A stretch of 64,000 bases of DNA from CAYULW01 sp964445815 (GTDB lineage Bacteria > Bacteroidota > Bacteroidia > Flavobacteriales_E > Vicingaceae). Every line of letters begins with the position of its first letter. Within the stretch, counting starts at the first letter, position 1. The stretch is from the NCBI GenBank assembly GCA_964445815.1, contig CAYULW010000007.1, positions 1 through 64,000 of the forward strand, written 5' to 3'. The notes below the pieces were generated by a model. It worked only from the letters and a program-made list of their open reading frames with translations, did no database searches and had not been told where the DNA came from. Shown in pieces: positions 60,996 to 64,000 of this stretch. The position numbers and the translations under genes are program-made.

Positions 60996-62825
60996 TTACT
61001 CATCCGAAAAATTTTGCAAGACCTTCCTGTAAGCATTAAAGAGTTTTGATTTAGAAACAAAACCTACATAGCGTCCATTATCTATAACCGGAAGGTTCCA
61101 TGCGCCTGAAATATTGAATTTTTGCATTACCGATTCCATGGACTCTGAAGAAGAGAGTTGCTGAGCATAACTCACCATAACTTCTTTAACCAATAACTTT
61201 TTATATAAATCCGGCTCAAACATAATTTGACGTATGTCATCCAATAGTACCACTCCTACTAAATCTCCTTTATCTCCTATTACCGGAAACAGGTTTCGTT
61301 TAGACCTTGAAACCGTTTTTACCAAATCACCTAAAGTTTCATCAGGTTTAACACATAAGAAGTCCGTTTCCACTTCGGTTTTTAAACTCATTAAAGTAAG
61401 TACTGCCTGATCTTTGTTGTGTGTAATTAATTCCCCTCTTTTAGCAAGCTGCATGGTATAAAGAGAATGGGGAACAAAATATTTGGAAGTTAGAAAAGAC
61501 AAAGCCGCGGTGAGCATTAAAGGAATAACCAGTTCATATCCCCCTGTAATTTCAGCAATCAAGAACAAAGCCGTTAATGGAGCATGCAAGATACCGGCAA
61601 TGACTCCCCCCATTCCTACTAAAGTAAAATTTCTTTGAGATAAGGTAAACCAATCCATTAAGTTAATGAGTTTTGAAAAGACATAACCTATAGCTGATCC
61701 AATGAACAAACTAGGCGCAAAAACTCCTCCTACTCCTCCTGCCCCCAATGTAATGGAAGTAGCAAAGGCCTTTGCAAAAACCAACAACAAAATAAACAGT
61801 AAAACCATGTAAGACGTGTTGGCATAGTCGTAAAAGAAACTTCCTTCTAATAATTTCAGTTCGTCACCATTTAGCAATTGCTTAATTGTACCAAATCCTT
61901 CACCATAAAGCGGTGGAAGAAAGAACAATATCACTCCTAATAACACCGACCCTATGATGACACGATTCCTTTTCCGTTTAATAGATTCAAATTTGTTTTC
62001 AACAAACCAATAAATCTTCGAAAAATAGGCTGAGAATAAACCTGTCAACACGCCAAGAAGAAGATAAAATGGTAGATCAGAAAGTGTAAACTTTTCCAAG
62101 ACCTGAATATTAAAAAGTGTTTCATCGCCAGAGATAAATGTTGATGTTAAAGCTGCTGAAACTGAGGCCATCAATAAAGGAATTAAGGAACTAGCGGTTA
62201 AATCTAACATAATGACCTCCAAGGCAAAAACAATGGCTGCAATAGGAGCATTAAAAATTCCTGACATCGCTCCAGCAGCTCCACAACCGAGCATCAGTGT
62301 TCTGTACTTGTAATTCATTCTTCCCCACTGTGCAAAGTTTGACCCTATAGCGCTTGCAGAACCCACTGTAGGTCCCTCTAGACCTACAGATCCACCAAAC
62401 CCAACTGTAATCATACTTGTAAAAATAGATGCTATAGTGGATTGCCGTGGAAGACGCGAACCTTTTTTTGAAATGGCAAACAATGTCGATGGTATCCCAT
62501 GTCCAACTTTCTTTTTAAGTACATACCTAATAAAAAGTACTGTCAATAGAATGCCTACTCCCGGGTAAATGAAGTATAGATAATTTTCATACTTTGAAAC
62601 TGCATCCGATCCAATCAAAACCTGAATCAGATGCACCATATTTTTAAGAAAAACCGCTGCCAGTCCTGAAGTAAAGCCAACCAGAATGCTCAATAAAATG
62701 ATGAACTGTCGCTCGGTCATGTGCCTGTATCGCCATATCAAAAAGCGATTTAAAAGGTATTTAACAAGCTGCTTTATTTGCTTATACCTCTTTGAAATTA
62801 GACTTATCAACTGTTGTAAAGTCAT
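60996..62825 (-). CDS. ClC-family chloride channel or antiporter with CBS domains
   Basis: The 609-residue protein has a ClC membrane domain with the filter motifs GFGGSVGLEGPTVG, GIFNAPIAAIVFALEVI and GAGGVGGVFAPSLFIG, followed by two CBS domains (about 470-600, VKTVSRSKRNLFPVIGDKGD, NLPVIDNGRYVGFVSKSKL) that usually bind nucleotides. It moves chloride, either passively or in exchange for protons. It overlaps mscS by four bases. Confidence 0.93.
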   Translation of the reverse strand: MTLQQLISLISKRYKQIKQLVKYLLNRFLIWRYRHMTERQFIILLSILVGFTSGLAAVFLKNMVHLIQVLIGSDAVSKYENYLYFIYPGVGILLTVLFIRYVLKKKVGHGIPSTLFAISKKGSRLPRQSTIASIFTSMITVGFGGSVGLEGPTVGSASAIGSNFAQWGRMNYKYRTLMLGCGAAGAMSGIFNAPIAAIVFALEVIMLDLTASSLIPLLMASVSAALTSTFISGDETLFNIQVLEKFTLSDLPFYLLLGVLTGLFSAYFSKIYWFVENKFESIKRKRNRVIIGSVLLGVILFFLPPLYGEGFGTIKQLLNGDELKLLEGSFFYDYANTSYMVLLFILLLVFAKAFATSITLGAGGVGGVFAPSLFIGSAIGYVFSKLINLMDWFTLSQRNFTLVGMGGVIAGILHAPLTALFLIAEITGGYELVIPLMLTAALSFLTSKYFVPHSLYTMQLAKRGELITHNKDQAVLTLMSLKTEVETDFLCVKPDETLGDLVKTVSRSKRNLFPVIGDKGDLVGVVLLDDIRQIMFEPDLYKKLLVKEVMVSYAQQLSSSESMESVMQKFNISGAWNLPVIDNGRYVGFVSKSKLFNAYRKVLQNFSDE

Positions 62826-63700
62826 TCTTTGGTGAATGCTATTTCCGAGCTTTTAAAGTGTACATCTCTCTGAGGAAAAGGTATGGTGACTTTATTCTCT
62901 CTGAACTTTTTATCAATAGAAAAACGAAGTCGACTCTTATGATCTTCTATTCTCCATACCTCTTCTGTCCAAAAATGAATTTCAAAATCCAAAGATGAAT
63001 TTCCAAATTCGGTAAAACGAACAAAAGGTTTTATTCGGTTTGATATCACCTCAAGTTCATTTGCTGCTTCCAGTAACAGTTTTTCTACAAGCTCAACATT
63101 AGAGCCATAAGCAACTCCAACCTCAACATGAAATCGAGTTAACTTATTACTATTGCTCCAGTTAATAACACGATCATTGATCAATTGCGAATTGGGAACA
63201 ATTAAAATAATCCCATCTCTGGTTCTAATTTTTGATGTTCTTAGATTGATCTTTTTTACCACCGCAACCGTCCCGTTCTCAAGTTCCACAACATCTCCAA
63301 TCACCACATCTCCTTCAAACAAGAGAATAATTCCTGATACAAAATCACGAAAAGCTTCCTGCAAACCAAAACCTAAACCCACGAACAGAGCGGAACTTCC
63401 AATAATAATAGTGGTGGTATCTAAGCCAATTGCTTCAAGAGCTAGTATAAAACCGATGAGATAAATAAGGTACTTACTAATCTGAATGAATGCATGCTCT
63501 TTTCCCTTAGATATCCAAGTTTTCTGAGCCAGGCGAGATTTAATTAAACGCTCAAACAATTTGACGAGAAAACGAAATAAAATCAAAATGAAGACAAGGA
63601 CAACTAAATTGTAAATGGAAATGGAATGTCCTCCAATATCAATGAGCTTAAATTCTAAACTTTGCTTTATCAGATCCCAAATATCACTCAACTTTTCCAT
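62822..63700 (-). CDS. MscS-family mechanosensitive channel
   Basis: The 292-residue protein has three transmembrane segments (about 25-45, 70-90, 95-115), the pore helix with GLGFGLQEAFRDFVSGIILL and the cytoplasmic beta domain GDVVELENGTVAVVKKINLR...RDGIILIVPNSQLINDRVIN. It opens under membrane tension to release solutes after osmotic downshock. It overlaps the ClC gene by four bases, so osmotic and chloride channels are co-expressed. Confidence 0.94.
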   Translation of the reverse strand: MEKLSDIWDLIKQSLEFKLIDIGGHSISIYNLVVLVFILILFRFLVKLFERLIKSRLAQKTWISKGKEHAFIQISKYLIYLIGFILALEAIGLDTTTIIIGSSALFVGLGFGLQEAFRDFVSGIILLFEGDVVIGDVVELENGTVAVVKKINLRTSKIRTRDGIILIVPNSQLINDRVINWSNSNKLTRFHVEVGVAYGSNVELVEKLLLEAANELEVISNRIKPFVRFTEFGNSSLDFEIHFWTEEVWRIEDHKSRLRFSIDKKFRENKVTIPFPQRDVHFKSSEIAFTKE

Positions 63701-63703
63701 TGT

Positions 63704-64000
63704 TTACCTTAAGATGATTCGTCCTAACTCGTTAGCTAGTGCTTTCTTTGCACTGATCAAACTATCAATTTCTTTAATCAATCCCTCAAAGTTATCACTT
63801 TGCGTTTTTAGCTGATCTTGTCGCTCTTCGATCATAGTCATTACTCTATTCAAACGCCATGAACATATTCCCTTATGTACCTTTTTATCAAGCATGTCTT
63901 CTTCGGTTACAGTAAGGATATTGTGCTTTTGTTCCCAGTTTAAACTCAAGGCATATTTTTCCAATAATGAAGCAATGACAAATTCACTTATTGTTTTGTC
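63704..64000 (-). CDS. Hypothetical protein, 5' end outside the window
   Basis: The reading frame stays open to the right edge of the window: before the TTG at 63964 the in-frame residues DKTISEFVIASL continue to position 64000, so the true start lies beyond the window. The visible 98 residues are mostly helical and charged (SEFVIASLLEKYALSLNWEQ, MIEERQDQLKTQSDNFEGLI), with coiled-coil character near the end. I recognise no family. It lies three bases before mscS and is probably part of that run. Confidence 0.6.
   Translation of the reverse strand, partial: DKTISEFVIASLLEKYALSLNWEQKHNILTVTEEDMLDKKVHKGICSWRLNRVMTMIEERQDQLKTQSDNFEGLIKEIDSLISAKKALANELGRIILR

Overview
The window is AT-rich chromosomal DNA of a Bacteroidota bacterium, most likely a member of the Flavobacteriia. 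Supporting signs are type IX secretion (T9SS) sorting domains of type A (6714-7187) and type B (37859-38854), RemB/Wzi-like outer-membrane proteins, a GSCFA protein, a TonB receptor paired with a lipoprotein carrying an acidic surface-export signal, and promoters of the Bacteroidota form TTG-N17-23-TAnnTTTG. I cannot name a species. Coding density is very high. No insertion sequence, prophage, CRISPR array or recognisable defence island is visible, and no gene-free stretch exceeds about 300 bases. The longest is 35155-35452.

Layout. 1-60: tRNA-Gly cut by the window edge. 134-9056: mutS, an rRNA/tRNA 2'-O-methyltransferase, a DUF3108 protein, an M23 peptidase, two small exported proteins, a potassium channel and a GSCFA protein. 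9042-12215: SDR, pirin, dps and a divergent oxyR. 12229-15062: acpH, rarA, sucD. 15095-20092: a membrane protein, a TPR protein, a CocE-type hydrolase, a membrane-bound LytTR regulator and a DUF6265 protein. 20111-23586: a heme operon (hemN, hemG/hemY, ydcF). 23616-29785: an aminotransferase, a DUF1573 protein and a tight five-gene run (M1 aminopeptidase, trmB, alkyltransferase-like gene, mrp, nifU-like). 29947-37215: two small exported proteins, a TonB receptor with a surface lipoprotein, and a divergent PhoB/PhoR-like two-component pair. 37316-38854: an ECF sigma factor and a putative membrane anti-sigma protein. 38856-46883: metH under a SAM-I riboswitch, directly behind a cytochrome oxidase assembly operon. 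46934-53013: polysaccharide genes (two RemB/Wzi paralogues, a WecA-like transferase, fcl, gmd). 53048-57538: cysQ, a tandem DUF2061 gene, a pseudo-aldehyde dehydrogenase, an aldehyde dehydrogenase and deoC. 57658-60464: cysC-cysD-cysN. 60461-64000: a small exported protein, a ClC channel, an MscS channel and a gene cut by the right edge.

How the genes connect. CysD/CysN/CysC make APS and PAPS, and CysQ removes PAP. Next to GDP-fucose synthesis (Gmd, Fcl), a lipid-linked sugar transferase and surface barrel proteins, this is compatible with a sulfated, fucose-containing surface polysaccharide, though ordinary sulfate assimilation is equally possible. Dps and OxyR share a control region with a perfect match to the OxyR half-operator. 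DeoC and the two aldehyde dehydrogenase proteins would turn deoxyribose-5-phosphate into glyceraldehyde-3-phosphate and acetate. CtaB, two subunit-III-like proteins, subunit IV, SCO, DUF420 and a CxxC membrane peptide serve cytochrome oxidase; subunits I and II lie elsewhere.

Most of the window is ordinary core genome. The points I find most worth following are the ECF/anti-sigma pair whose membrane partner ends in a T9SS-type domain, the OxyR/Dps control region, the SAM riboswitch that also closes the oxidase operon, the CxxC peptide of that operon, the split ALDH16-like pair, and several enzymes with replaced key residues (M23 zinc ligand, alkyltransferase cysteine, Mrp without CxxC).
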